DNA of 64,000 nt from Acinetobacter tjernbergiae DSM 14971 = CIP 107465 (GCF_000374425.1 NZ_KB894356.1:62001-126000); one strand, 5' to 3'. Shown: positions 35,108 through 44,484, numbered from the stretch's first letter. Notes: generated from the sequence alone by a model not told the origin. Numbers and translations: made by a program.

Positions 35108-37195
35108 ATGGAGTTAAAAGCATTTCAAGTAGAAAACTTTAGATCAATCGACCAAAGCGAATGGATAAATATTGATGATGTCACAGCGCTCATCGGAACT
35201 AACGAATCTGGAAAAACAAATTTACTTAGTGCTTTATGGAAACTTAATCCTGTAAGTAATGATGGCAAAATTAATCTTTTATCTGATGCTCCCCGAAAAC
35301 TTTATAGCCAATTAAGGGCAAGCGATAAATCAACAATTTTTATTCGTTGTAAATTTGAACTTAATGAAAATGAAGTACAGCATATTTCAAAATTAAGAAG
35401 AACGCCAATCGAAGGCTTAAAATTTACGACTGTTTGTAGAAAATATAATAGCGGATACACTGTAGATTTTCCTGATGAAAAATTATCCAATCTATCTTCA
35501 TTAATCTTTCAAAACCTAATCACATCCAAAATAGAAATTATTAAAAATTTACAATTACTTAAAAGTGAAAATGAAGAAAAAAGAGAGAAATTTCTTAATA
35601 CTTTTGAAATAATTGACTTAGAATTTCAATCTCCAATAGTGGATAAAGCCCGTCTTGAAAAGTGTCTTTCTCTATTAGAGGATATTTTTGATGAAAAAGC
35701 TCCAAAAACAAGTGAACTTACAAAAGTCTATAATGATACACATGAATTTATTTCTTCACATTTATCCAATGTCGAAAAACCTACTTCTGAAGAATTACAA
35801 AAATCAAGAAACTATATTATTGAACAACTTCCTAATTTTGTTTACTACTCAAACTATGGAAATTTAGATTCTGAAATCTATCTTCCTCACGTTATAGAAA
35901 ATCTTGAAAGAACAGATTTAGGTGCTAAAGAGTCAGCTAAAGTGAAAACACTTAAGGTGTTATTTGATTACGTAAAATTAGAGCCCAAGGATATTTTAGA
36001 TCTAGGAAGAACTGAATCTAAAGCAGATATCGATTTATCAACAGATGAGATAGAAATCAAAGCAGCTGAAAAAAAAGAACGTAGCGTCTTATTGCAATCT
36101 GCATCCACAGAACTAACTTCAAAATTCAGAGATTGGTGGAAGCAAGGTGAATATAGATTTAGATTCGAAGCAGATGGTAATCATTTCAGAATATGGGTTT
36201 CCGATGACAAACGCCCTGAAGATATTGAATTAGAAGGAAGAAGTACGGGATTACAATGGTTTTTGAGCTTTTACTTAACCTTTTTAGTTGAAAGTAAAGA
36301 TGCCCATAAAAATTCAATATTATTATTGGATGAACCTGGTCTATCCCTTCATCCTTTAGCACAGAAAGATTTATCATTATTTTTTGGTAACTTATCTAAA
36401 ACTAATCAAATTTTATATACCACGCATTCTCCATTTTTAGTTGATTCCAACCATCTTAATCAGGTAAAAGCCGTGTACATTCAGGACGATGGTACCACAA
36501 ATATTTCTTCTAATCTTAGAGCAAATGAAGGTAACCCTTCTCAAACAAAATCAATTTATCCAGTACATGCTGCATTGGGTCTAAGCGTGTCAGAAATGTT
36601 ATTCAATAATTGTACCCCTGTGTTAGTAGAAGGCCCATCAGATCAGATTTATTTATCAGCAATTAAAACATTATTAATTTCTTTTGGAGAGTTAACTCCT
36701 AAAAAGGATATCATTTTCATTCCATCTGGAGGAACACGAGGAGTTAAACCCATTGTAAGTCTTTTAACGGGGAAAAATGATGAATTGCCAATTGTTTTAT
36801 TAGATGGTGATTCTCAAGGTTCAAAAATGGCAGAAGCTCTGAGAAAAGATTTGTACCAAGACACACCTAATTCAATTCTAATAGTTTCAGAAATTATAGG
36901 AATGGATCAAGCTGAAATTGAAGATTTAATCCCACCTTCAATAATGAAAAAACTTTCAAGATACCAATTACGTTCCAACAACCCAGATTCCGATTTTGAA
37001 GATTGTTATGTTAAAGATTCACCCATTCTTAAACAATTGGAAGAATTTGCTGTTACCAATGAGATTACGCTTGAAAAAGGGTGGAAAGTTGAGTTCGCTA
37101 AACTTGTAAAAAATCATTTACTCAAAATTTCACGAGACAAAATTTCTGAGGATACTATTAGTACATGGAAAGCTCTTTTTTCTAAATTAATTTAA
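35108..37195 (+). CDS. OLD-family ATPase with TOPRIM nuclease domain
   Basis: A 695-residue protein with an SMC-like ABC ATPase split by a coiled-coil region: MELKAFQVENFRSIDQSEW, Walker A GTNESGKTN (residues 30-38), signature-like GRSTGLQWFLSFYLTF near residue 378 and Walker B SILLLDEPGLSLHP near residue 400. A TOPRIM domain follows with CTPVLVEGPSDQIYL near residue 510 and IVLLDGDSQGS near residue 560. This is the OLD/GajA layout of phage-defence nucleases. No UvrD-type GajB or reverse transcriptase gene adjoins it, so it looks like a stand-alone class 1 OLD. It has its own terminator. Confidence 0.88.
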   Translation: MELKAFQVENFRSIDQSEWINIDDVTALIGTNESGKTNLLSALWKLNPVSNDGKINLLSDAPRKLYSQLRASDKSTIFIRCKFELNENEVQHISKLRRTPIEGLKFTTVCRKYNSGYTVDFPDEKLSNLSSLIFQNLITSKIEIIKNLQLLKSENEEKREKFLNTFEIIDLEFQSPIVDKARLEKCLSLLEDIFDEKAPKTSELTKVYNDTHEFISSHLSNVEKPTSEELQKSRNYIIEQLPNFVYYSNYGNLDSEIYLPHVIENLERTDLGAKESAKVKTLKVLFDYVKLEPKDILDLGRTESKADIDLSTDEIEIKAAEKKERSVLLQSASTELTSKFRDWWKQGEYRFRFEADGNHFRIWVSDDKRPEDIELEGRSTGLQWFLSFYLTFLVESKDAHKNSILLLDEPGLSLHPLAQKDLSLFFGNLSKTNQILYTTHSPFLVDSNHLNQVKAVYIQDDGTTNISSNLRANEGNPSQTKSIYPVHAALGLSVSEMLFNNCTPVLVEGPSDQIYLSAIKTLLISFGELTPKKDIIFIPSGGTRGVKPIVSLLTGKNDELPIVLLDGDSQGSKMAEALRKDLYQDTPNSILIVSEIIGMDQAEIEDLIPPSIMKKLSRYQLRSNNPDSDFEDCYVKDSPILKQLEEFAVTNEITLEKGWKVEFAKLVKNHLLKISRDKISEDTISTWKALFSKLI

Positions 37196-37223
37196 ACTAT
37201 CACTTATTTAACTTTCCGTTATT

Positions 37224-37254
37224 AGCCGAATTTATCACATTAATTCGGCTGTTT
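37224..37254 (+). terminator. intrinsic terminator of the OLD gene
   Basis: AGCCGAAT and ATTCGGCT form an eight-pair stem with an 11-base loop, followed by GTTTTAAATT, 28 bp after the OLD stop codon. Confidence 0.82.
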
Positions 37255-37743
37255 TAAATTCCTGAATTGACTAACTGTTACAGTAATTTTATCATTCAAC
37301 TGCTGACCTACATTGTCAGTCGGTTTTAGCAGACCGTTTCATACAGCGCATCAGGGCATATTCTTCTGAGTATTCCTCACATGCGTAAAACCTTCTCGTC
37401 CCCCTTTGCGGTAGAACGGGAGGGGGACGCGTCCGCGCGTGCTGGTTCTGTATGTCCAGTCTGCTAACCCCTTTTCGTTCTGCCACCATTATTTAGCAGT
37501 AAGTTGGTAGAGCTTCTTAATACATACAGGAGTAGTCGCCATGACTCAGTTTTATCTATCTTTGTTGTTTTCCCTGAAGCCATTCAGACAACTCCCCTTG
37601 CCATAGGCATTCATCACACATTCCATATTTTTGATTGATCTGAAAGCTCAGGCGATGTCAGTTGCTTTGTCCTGTCTGTTATTCAGTCAGATGCTATGGA
37701 ATAAATAACACTTCAAATATCAAAATAATAATTCGGGGAATCG
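37255..37743. other. structured gene-poor region with GC-rich hairpin and a 21-codon ORF
   Basis: This 489-bp region is unlike its surroundings in being locally GC-rich. At 37397-37429 CGTCCCCC and GGGGGACG form an eight-pair stem with a 17-base loop, followed by CGCGTCCGCGCG. At 37541-37606 lies a 21-codon ORF (MTQFYLSLLFSLKPFRQLPL, then P) with the ribosome site AGGAG. Candidate explanations are a transfer origin, a structured RNA or a leader-peptide region for the lipoprotein genes downstream. None is proven. Confidence 0.5.
37541..37606 (+). CDS. possible 21-residue small protein or leader peptide
   Basis: The ORF has an AGGAG ribosome site seven bases before ATG and encodes a short hydrophobic-basic peptide. 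It precedes the lipoprotein cluster by 137 bp. Such short ORFs also arise by chance, so this is only a candidate. Confidence 0.35.
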   Translation: MTQFYLSLLFSLKPFRQLPLP

Positions 37744-37998
37744 ATGAAAACACTTACTTCGTTTGCACTCATCTCACTTGTCATGATGACAGCAGGCTGT
37801 GCCAGTAAAACAGAACGCCAATTTATTAGTGGCTGCAAAACAGGAGGTATTGATGGCAGTACCTGTTCATGCATCTACGACAAACTTGAAAAAAAATATG
37901 GTGAGGATGGACTGAAAGAAAATATCTATACCTTGCAACAAACTGAATCCTTCCAGATGGATATGGTCAACGTGTCCTATCAGTGCATGAAGGAGTAG
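37744..37998 (+). CDS. small Cys-rich lipoprotein
   Basis: An 84-residue lipoprotein with lipobox TAGC (cysteine near residue 19), followed by SGCKTGGIDGSTCSCIYDKL with three more cysteines, and CMKE at the end. Four mature-domain cysteines suggest two disulfides in the periplasm. GGGGAATCG precedes the start. It heads a cluster of four small envelope proteins. Function unknown. Confidence 0.75.
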   Translation: MKTLTSFALISLVMMTAGCASKTERQFISGCKTGGIDGSTCSCIYDKLEKKYGEDGLKENIYTLQQTESFQMDMVNVSYQCMKE

Positions 37999-38000
37999 CG

Positions 38001-38129
38001 ATGAGAACACTAGCAGGCATTATCTGCATCATCGCTGTGGTTTGTGTACTGGGTCTGCCCTTCATTGGTTTTATGATCGTGATGGGAATTTTTATTGCAT
38101 TGGCAAAATTTGCAACTGGGGGAAAGTAA
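38001..38129 (+). CDS. small 42-residue membrane protein
   Basis: ATG at 38001 is two bases after the lipoprotein stop, with AAGGAG upstream. The product is 42 residues and almost wholly hydrophobic (two helices, about residues 5-18 and 20-36), ending KFATGGK. It is followed without a gap by the next ORF. Not a recognised family. Confidence 0.65.
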   Translation: MRTLAGIICIIAVVCVLGLPFIGFMIVMGIFIALAKFATGGK

Positions 38130-38357
38130 ATGAATTCAAATATTAAAACAGGTCTGATTAGCGTCTATCTAGTGATTGGCTTTTTCTTTGCAATCTATCA
38201 ACACTTTTGGGGGCAGTATAACTACAAGTCTTTTGCCTACAATATTGGACAGGGCTTTGTTTGGCCTGCGGTAATGTTTCCAGTCGTCGGTAAAATTGTA
38301 GGGGGTATTCTGATCCTGTTATTTATCTGGTTCGTTGTTATTCGTCCAAAATTATAA
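38130..38357 (+). CDS. small two-helix membrane protein
   Basis: A 75-residue protein with hydrophobic helices at about residues 8-24 and 52-71 and an aromatic loop (FWGQYNYKSFAYNIGQGFVW) between them. It starts directly after the previous stop codon, so it is translationally coupled. Unknown function; an envelope role with the adjacent lipoproteins is likely. Confidence 0.7.
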   Translation: MNSNIKTGLISVYLVIGFFFAIYQHFWGQYNYKSFAYNIGQGFVWPAVMFPVVGKIVGGILILLFIWFVVIRPKL

Positions 38358-38369
38358 GGGAGCGCAATC

Positions 38370-39038
38370 ATGAAATCTCTACTTTCAACCATTGCCCTGT
38401 GTTCCCTATTGATGGCATGCAGTCAAGGTAATCAATCTGCAAAGACTGATACTTCGAGTGAGTCTGCCAGTACTGCTGCACAGCATACTAAATCTGAGTC
38501 TATTTATGCACCCTACACCGAGGAAGCAGTCAAAGCTAGATTGAATGATATGCAAGCCATTGTAGATTCAGGTCATTTGTATTTGCCTGCTTATGAAAAA
38601 GAGGCACAGACCTATCTTGATCATTGGCAAGACCATCCTGATGTTTTAAAAGCCATGATGAACTCCGAGCTTGATCCAAACATTACTCAGGAACTTCCTG
38701 ATATTCCGCTTGACGAGGAAGAGGCTGCTATTGATGATGTTGCATCAATCAGTGCCCGTGGTCGTATTACCGCTCAGGAGTCTCAATCTGCATTCAATGT
38801 GCCTGGTGCAATAGATTACTTTTTGGAAATTCAATCCACCAATGAGCAACCGTTTACCTTACAAAGTTTAAAGATTAACCATGGTCGCTGTGGCTTTAGT
38901 ACAGGTGATTTTTATAGCAAACTGCCTGTGACTTTGAATTATAGCGGTACAGTAAAATATTTACTGAAATGTAAGGGTGATCAAGTGCTTGAAGCTGAAA
39001 TCATTACAGATCAAGGGAGTTTAAGTCTTACATTTTGA
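38370..39038 (+). CDS. 222-residue lipoprotein
   Basis: The start MKSLLSTIALCSLLMACSQG has a lipobox (LMAC, Cys17). A Ser/Thr-rich linker follows, then a helical region and a C-terminal beta-rich domain with NHGRCGFSTGDFY and LLKCKGDQVLE, whose two cysteines may be bridged. GGGAG precedes the start, 12 bp after the small membrane gene. A strong hairpin terminator ends the cluster. Family unknown. Confidence 0.75.
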   Translation: MKSLLSTIALCSLLMACSQGNQSAKTDTSSESASTAAQHTKSESIYAPYTEEAVKARLNDMQAIVDSGHLYLPAYEKEAQTYLDHWQDHPDVLKAMMNSELDPNITQELPDIPLDEEEAAIDDVASISARGRITAQESQSAFNVPGAIDYFLEIQSTNEQPFTLQSLKINHGRCGFSTGDFYSKLPVTLNYSGTVKYLLKCKGDQVLEAEIITDQGSLSLTF

Positions 39039-39055
39039 TATCAGTCTGCACGATA

Positions 39056-39086
39056 TAGAGAACACGACAATCTATAGTGTTCTCTA
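39056..39086. terminator. terminator between convergent lipoprotein and Gp2-like genes
   Basis: TAGAGAACAC and GTGTTCTCTA form a perfect ten-pair stem with an 11-base loop, placed between convergent genes, so it may serve both directions. Flanking sequence is T-rich on the plus side. Confidence 0.75.
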
Positions 39087-39111
39087 TTCTCAATATAATA
39101 ATGACTTATTT

Positions 39112-40047
39112 TTAAATGCCTCGACGCCATTCCACATCAAACTGACTGATTCCAAATGACTTCATGTTAGGAGATGTCTTGGCACGTAAACGTTGCTCTA
39201 CTTTATTCGGATTCACCAAATACATACCTGCTCGAAATGCATTCTCGACTTGTTTTGGCTGATTTCGATGAATCATTCCTATACCAAGTAAATCATTGAC
39301 CTCAAACTTTTCTTTATTCTCTGTTCGGTTACAGTTGTAATAGCTCCCTTGGTGATTAGTGATGCACTGTTGCCAGTACAGACCTACCTCCTCTCCTAAC
39401 CATTCATCGCCGTCACGCATATTACCATCATAAATAAGCAATAAATGGCAGTGGTAGCCTTTCTTTACGCCTTGTTCGAAGGCCCAAACACACCCTTGTA
39501 AACCACGAAAGCAAGTATCTTTGTTCGACATTCTATTTCGTAGTATTTCCAAAGCCCGATGAACGTCTTCAACATCCCAATTCGATTGATGCTCTTGAAA
39601 TATTCCCACATCCACTCGTACAAAAAGCAACCTAGAATAATGATTGAGTATTTTATTTAAGTATCCTTCTAATTTGATTTGATTTTTTCGTTCTTGATAT
39701 TTAAATTTATGAATATCTTGAACAGCACTTTTCATTTCATGCTCAATCATGCCTTGGATATAAAAAATGTGATTGAGTTCAAACCGTAGGATGTCTGCAT
39801 AAATATGAAAATCTAGTTTTTCCATGATGTAATCCACAAGGATAATCACTCGTTTGAAAACATTGATAATTCTAGAGTAGCTAAGATCGAATCTATAAAT
39901 CTGCTTAAACAATACTACCGCTTCTAATAATTCTCGTTTGAACTCATTATGATCATCAACGAATTGCTCATGACTGATACTAATTAAAAAATCTTCAATT
40001 GAAATAAGAATGGAGGATTCATTGACTAATGGACTATTCTGGGACAT
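39112..40047 (-). CDS. inovirus Gp2-like (YagK/YfjJ) replication-type protein
   Basis: A 311-residue protein whose C-terminal half follows the Inovirus Gp2/YagK-YfjJ family: LFVRVDVGIFQEHQ near residue 148, CVWAFEQGVKKGYHCHLLLI with the H-x-H near residue 200, then GEEVGLYWQQCITNHQGSYY. The H-x-H signature recalls HUH endonucleases that start rolling-circle replication, but a clear catalytic tyrosine motif is not assignable by eye. The N-terminal 130 residues are helical. In islands it is probably part of the replication module. Confidence 0.72.
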   Translation of the reverse strand: MSQNSPLVNESSILISIEDFLISISHEQFVDDHNEFKRELLEAVVLFKQIYRFDLSYSRIINVFKRVIILVDYIMEKLDFHIYADILRFELNHIFYIQGMIEHEMKSAVQDIHKFKYQERKNQIKLEGYLNKILNHYSRLLFVRVDVGIFQEHQSNWDVEDVHRALEILRNRMSNKDTCFRGLQGCVWAFEQGVKKGYHCHLLLIYDGNMRDGDEWLGEEVGLYWQQCITNHQGSYYNCNRTENKEKFEVNDLLGIGMIHRNQPKQVENAFRAGMYLVNPNKVEQRLRAKTSPNMKSFGISQFDVEWRRGI

Positions 40048-40421
40048 TGGTTTTCTCTTGAAATATAAGCTTCATATCTAAGAGTGAGATGTAAAATTTT
40101 ACTGATCAAGATTCTGTAGCAGGATGTTGTGGTCATCCTGCTCAACTAAATATGCTCATATACTTTGAAACATACTATAGGGATAATTTAGAATGTTTTA
40201 ACTCATTGTAATTTATATATTGTCTATAGCCCATTTGGGTATGGGCTATACTGAACTAAGTAACTCACTGTACTTAAGCAGCTAGATAAGATATTGTTTA
40301 TATTATTAATATATATTACTTGTAGTTAATAATATAATTTACCTGTTAAGAGGTCTATCATGTAGTTCCGATAGATTCGTAGATGAGTCCACTAACAACA
40401 AGCGATCTATGGGAGTTTTGC
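40048..40421. other. AT-rich intergenic with palindrome, possible control or origin region
   Basis: The 374 bp between two minus-strand genes hold no ORF with a good start. TATAGCCCA and TGGGCTATA (40225-40250) form a nine-pair stem with an eight-base loop. A very AT-rich tract with TTAATA-type repeats follows at 40280-40340. This could carry the promoter of the Gp2-like gene and, being next to it, an island replication origin. Confidence 0.45.
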
Positions 40422-42161
40422 TTAGGCTAAAGTTACGCTACTTTTCCTGTTCAGCAATTCAGTTCCTGCTGTATAAAACTGATCCAGCAATCCATATTTT
40501 TTCATGTCATCAATACTAGGTTCAGTGAATTTCAGCAAATAGTCCTCGTTTGAATATTCCTCCTCTTTCTCACGAATTGGATGAGGGATATCGATCAGAA
40601 AAAACTCATCTTTATTGAGTGTTGAATCGGGCACATAGATACAACTATACATTTTCTGCGACTCGACTTTTGGTATAATTTGAAAAAATTTGCCTGCTAC
40701 ATGACTGAATCTTCGTGTACTTTTTAAAAATGGTAAAATCTGATTTTTAGCAATCAAATTCAAACAAAATAATAAGAATTCTAGGATGAACCGTTGCTCC
40801 TGCTTCTCTAGCTTCTGAATCTGTATCTGAATGTCCACATCTGGGTCGTAGTTTTTGATTAAGTCAGGATTTGTAATCAATTCCAAACTGTATTCTTCCT
40901 GAAAGACAAAAGGATAAATATCTTTTTCAATTGTAGTTCGATTTAAAATATCCACACCATATAAGAGTGAACCTTGTATGATCTGCTGACGTAAACCTCG
41001 CTGATCAAGCAGTTTGCAACACCATGATTCAAAATAACATTGCATCATTGTCAAATTTGAATCCAAATCATTCAATTTGATATGTTGTTTCTTTTTATTG
41101 ATTGATGCTTGTTTGAACACTTTTGCAAATACTGTCAAATCTCCTTGTTCCTGATGGCATTGTTGTAATTGTAAATAATGAATTAGGCATTCTTTAATGA
41201 AACTAGAAATCGACTCCTGAACTTGTGATGAAGACTGGATACGCTCAATCATTATTCCAGTAATAATATTGATTTTATCTGAATCAAGACGCTTAAGAAC
41301 CAATTTCGTAAGATGATTGAGATCGCGTGAGTTGTCAGAATCCAACGGCTGCACCTGCTCAGAAATTACCGTAAAAATATTAGCAATCATTTTTATTTCA
41401 AAATGATGTCTTTCACTGGCTTCCAATATATAAAACCGACCATACCGAGCATGATTGCCCCAAAAGGTATGAGATAAATTCAACACGTAGATTGGCGTTA
41501 TATTTTTTATAAATTTGTTATTGATCGTCCCATGCACATGTACCCGAAGCAGACCTATCTTTTTCAAAAAGCAGATCGAATCAAATATTGCTTGCTTATT
41601 TAACCCTGTTTTAGCAACCAATTGTGTTGTACCTATATTACGTATCACCCCATAAGCATCACATGAGCGGGTAAGATGTAGTAATGTGAGTAATACTCTA
41701 AAGTCCAAACTTTGCCATGGTTGTAACTCAAGCATTTTATTAGTCACTTTAACCTGTGATAAGCTGATAAAAATGATCATTAAAAGGTCAAACTGCTTAA
41801 TCGCCTTCTTAAGGCGGACATATCTATGACGTGATGTTTCATGTTGATTAACTTTATTCAATAACTGATTTAAATAATCTAAATTCAGCTGTATGGTTCT
41901 GACTCTTGCTCGCCGACCTGATTCTGGATATGAAAACTCCAATATCCCAAAGCCTGATAACTCCTCCAATACCAATTTTAATTTTTTATGTTGTATACCT
42001 ATCTTTTTAGACAATTCCAACAATGAATCATTGGTTTTTTGTGCACCAAAGAGACTAATAAATTTAATCAGCACCAGTCTAGCGTAGGAACTTAATCCAT
42101 GAGGTGATAACTCATTAAAATTAAAAATGAGCTGGTTATGCTCTTCTGTCATTTCATCCAT
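40422..42161 (-). CDS. unrecognised 579-residue protein with helix-turn-helix segments
   Basis: I do not recognise a family. At least two winged-helix-like segments are visible: residues about 40-100 (SLLELSKKIGIQHKKLKLVL) and about 175-230 (IGTTQLVAKTGLNKQAIFDS). Replication or regulatory proteins of mobile elements often look like this. The rest is mixed helical with no enzyme motif seen. It lies alone between the Gp2-like gene and a divergent 245-residue gene; the AT-rich 184 bp between them likely holds both promoters. Confidence 0.72.
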   Translation of the reverse strand: MDEMTEEHNQLIFNFNELSPHGLSSYARLVLIKFISLFGAQKTNDSLLELSKKIGIQHKKLKLVLEELSGFGILEFSYPESGRRARVRTIQLNLDYLNQLLNKVNQHETSRHRYVRLKKAIKQFDLLMIIFISLSQVKVTNKMLELQPWQSLDFRVLLTLLHLTRSCDAYGVIRNIGTTQLVAKTGLNKQAIFDSICFLKKIGLLRVHVHGTINNKFIKNITPIYVLNLSHTFWGNHARYGRFYILEASERHHFEIKMIANIFTVISEQVQPLDSDNSRDLNHLTKLVLKRLDSDKINIITGIMIERIQSSSQVQESISSFIKECLIHYLQLQQCHQEQGDLTVFAKVFKQASINKKKQHIKLNDLDSNLTMMQCYFESWCCKLLDQRGLRQQIIQGSLLYGVDILNRTTIEKDIYPFVFQEEYSLELITNPDLIKNYDPDVDIQIQIQKLEKQEQRFILEFLLFCLNLIAKNQILPFLKSTRRFSHVAGKFFQIIPKVESQKMYSCIYVPDSTLNKDEFFLIDIPHPIREKEEEYSNEDYLLKFTEPSIDDMKKYGLLDQFYTAGTELLNRKSSVTLA

Positions 42162-42345
42162 ACATTTTTATTCATTCAATATTCCCATCAGTAAATTTTA
42201 GAATTATTTTTAGATAGGCACAAATATTTACTATAAAATAATTTTACAACCAATAAACGTTTACTAAATTTATTGGAAAATGTTTATTTTATAATAATTA
42301 AAAACTATAATTGCATTAGAATTTCTAACATCATAAAACATCAAA

Positions 42346-43083
42346 ATGGCAAGAAAACAACTGACATTGCAGCAATGGCTTGAGAAAGATCAAACACTAA
42401 AATCCTTGTTTCTAGAGCACGAATGTAACAAAGAGCAGGCACTACTACAGATAGCCAAGCTTCCTGATGGACGATTGCAAATTCAGCCCATCGAAACCAT
42501 GACCCACCCTTTACTCGTAGCAGAAATAACGAATCAATGGGTGCTTTTAATCAATGAAGAATATTTTGTTGATTTGAAAAATAGATTTAGAAATTTCAAG
42601 TATTCTAGAAAAAATTACAGCAATGTCAGAAAGCAATTTTATCTAACCTCATATACAGCCAAAAGAATGGAGACATTGACTGAAAAACTCAAACTTAAAA
42701 CTGAGGCAGAATGTCTAGAATTCCTAATGAATACGTATGAGGCAAAGCAAACGCTCCCACCGCCCTATAAGCAAAAATTATATGAAAAAGACATAATTAT
42801 TGAGGAATTAAACCAACGCATCAAAGCCCTAGATAAAATGCTTTATATTAAACAGCTTCAGGTACGAAAACAGGATGAGGTCATCCAAAACCATCTCATT
42901 AATGAATTAATCAACAGTAAAATTACCATTAATGAATTAACCAATACCCCTCTTCAGGACGCTAGTGAAATTCAGAAATTAAAACTCAAATTTTTAAAGG
43001 AAATACAAAAGGATATTCAACTGGAGCAAATCAAATACACATCCCTCAATCAAATTTCATTCGAAACCTTCGGTGATCAATGA
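42346..43083 (+). CDS. unrecognised 245-residue coiled-coil protein
   Basis: The protein starts MARKQLTLQQWLEKDQTLKS. Residues about 95-130 (TSYTAKRMETLTEKLKLKTE) resemble a ribbon-helix-helix or similar small DNA-binding helix pair. Residues 130-225 are heptad-like and predicted coiled coil. It is divergent from the 579-residue gene and convergent with the 312-residue gene. Possibly a partition- or KfrA-like DNA-binding protein, but this is only by analogy of shape. Confidence 0.65.
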   Translation: MARKQLTLQQWLEKDQTLKSLFLEHECNKEQALLQIAKLPDGRLQIQPIETMTHPLLVAEITNQWVLLINEEYFVDLKNRFRNFKYSRKNYSNVRKQFYLTSYTAKRMETLTEKLKLKTEAECLEFLMNTYEAKQTLPPPYKQKLYEKDIIIEELNQRIKALDKMLYIKQLQVRKQDEVIQNHLINELINSKITINELTNTPLQDASEIQKLKLKFLKEIQKDIQLEQIKYTSLNQISFETFGDQ

Positions 43084-43132
43084 AATATGATTATCTTTAC
43101 TTATATGTACTAACTCAGACCTAATCTGACCG

Positions 43133-44071
43133 TTACCCATTTTTATTGGTAACAGTTAAATTAAAAATATGCTGATTTTTACTCAACACAATTTCCTCCA
43201 ATATTTCAGGCTGCCCCCTCAACCAATGGATGATCGTTTCATCCAAATAGGCAGTGTTGTTATATGGCACGTTGTATTCTTGATCCTTCAGCATAACTGA
43301 AGGATTTTTAGAGTGAAGGATACTGTCTAGTTTTTTAAGTTCATCTTGAAGTTTTTTTACTTTTTTAGCTTTTACAACTGATGATACTTTTTTACGTTTT
43401 ATTGAATTATCTGACCGTGGTTCAAACATAAGTGCATCATATTGTTCAAGTTTTTTAAGCTCATCCTGCATACGGGTGATTTCAGACTCAATCCAAATGA
43501 CATCATATTCCTCAAACTCTTTGAGCAATATAGGAATAATTGAAGTAACAGCCTCATTTGGATTTTCCCATTTACGGCCACGTTGAGCTACCTGCTCACG
43601 TAAAACTCTGCATATTATTTCTCGTCTTGGGTACAAGTTTTTTGTATGACTTGCCATCGCTGCTTTTGTTGCTTTAGCTTGCCTTACAAGCGTCGTATTG
43701 TAAATTAAATATAACCTCCCCCCCAATACATCGACATACGCCATTAAAATATTTGAGTAACGTTTTTTTTGGAGCGTCTTTTTCAACTGCTCCATATCTT
43801 CTCTTAAGCTATTAATCTGCAATAGAAGTTCGAAAACTTGGTCAGGCTTAAAAGGAATTGATTTAATATCACCACTCGCCTCTATCAGACTTAATGCTTG
43901 CTCACTGAGTCGAAAATCATTTTCTTTCATTCGGAGCATGATTTTTTCTTTGATTGCTGCATATAATGGATTTCCAAATTCTGCCACCAAATTACACTGA
44001 TAGTAGTAACAAAAATTCTCAAGAATGTTCTGTTCAAGCAATGCTAAATCTGAAATTACTTTCGAATCCAT
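43133..44071 (-). CDS. unrecognised 312-residue coiled-coil protein
   Basis: A helical, charged protein with coiled-coil stretches near residues 90-105, 200-215 and 235-255 (KVKKLQDELKKLDSILHSKN). No catalytic motif or membrane helix is seen. It is on the minus strand between the 245-residue gene and the prtN-like gene. Function unknown; it belongs to the integrase-proximal conserved module of the island. Confidence 0.65.
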   Translation of the reverse strand: MDSKVISDLALLEQNILENFCYYYQCNLVAEFGNPLYAAIKEKIMLRMKENDFRLSEQALSLIEASGDIKSIPFKPDQVFELLLQINSLREDMEQLKKTLQKKRYSNILMAYVDVLGGRLYLIYNTTLVRQAKATKAAMASHTKNLYPRREIICRVLREQVAQRGRKWENPNEAVTSIIPILLKEFEEYDVIWIESEITRMQDELKKLEQYDALMFEPRSDNSIKRKKVSSVVKAKKVKKLQDELKKLDSILHSKNPSVMLKDQEYNVPYNNTAYLDETIIHWLRGQPEILEEIVLSKNQHIFNLTVTNKNG

Positions 44072-44208
44072 AATTATTTAATTCCTTATATTACAAAATA
44101 TTACAACAGGATAATGCTAATATTTTTTTACACATAAGTACTGCTCTACTTTCTAATACTAAGTAAATTTACAGTGAGCACATCAACCGAAATGACAGGA
44201 ATCAATTC

Positions 44209-44484
44209 ATGAATAGTGCTCTTCAACTTTCCACATCTGACTACTTATTTATGCGCTATCGCAGCACGACAGTAAAACTAGATGATGTAGTCAAGGATTA
44301 CTACCCTCATCTCAGTAAAGTAAAAATGTTAGAAAAAGCAAGAAATCAGGATTTCCCATTTTCTTGCTTCCGATTAGATAAAAGCCAAAAAGCCCCGTAC
44401 TTTGTTCATGTAAAGGATCTAGCCAATGTCCTAGATCAACAGTATAAATATGCTGCTCAAGATCATGTTACTCTTCACCAATGA
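44209..44484 (+). CDS. PrtN-like (pyocin activator family) regulator
   Basis: A 91-residue protein fitting the pyocin activator PrtN family: DYLFMRYRSTTVKLDDVVKD, a short helix-turn-helix region, FSCFRLDKSQKAPYFVHVKD and LANVLDQQ near the end. PrtN activates pyocin genes in Pseudomonas after DNA damage; homologues occur in prophages and islands as activators or excision-control factors. Its 3' end overlaps the convergent integrase gene by 17 bp. A role in control of integration or excision is inferred from this position. Confidence 0.72.
   Translation: MNSALQLSTSDYLFMRYRSTTVKLDDVVKDYYPHLSKVKMLEKARNQDFPFSCFRLDKSQKAPYFVHVKDLANVLDQQYKYAAQDHVTLHQ

Noticed and set aside
35108-37195. Call of a Gabija system
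   Set aside because: The required GajB-type UvrD helicase gene is absent from both sides.
40280-40345. AT-rich tract as a defined replication origin
   Set aside because: No iterons or clear nick site could be identified, so only a general note is given.
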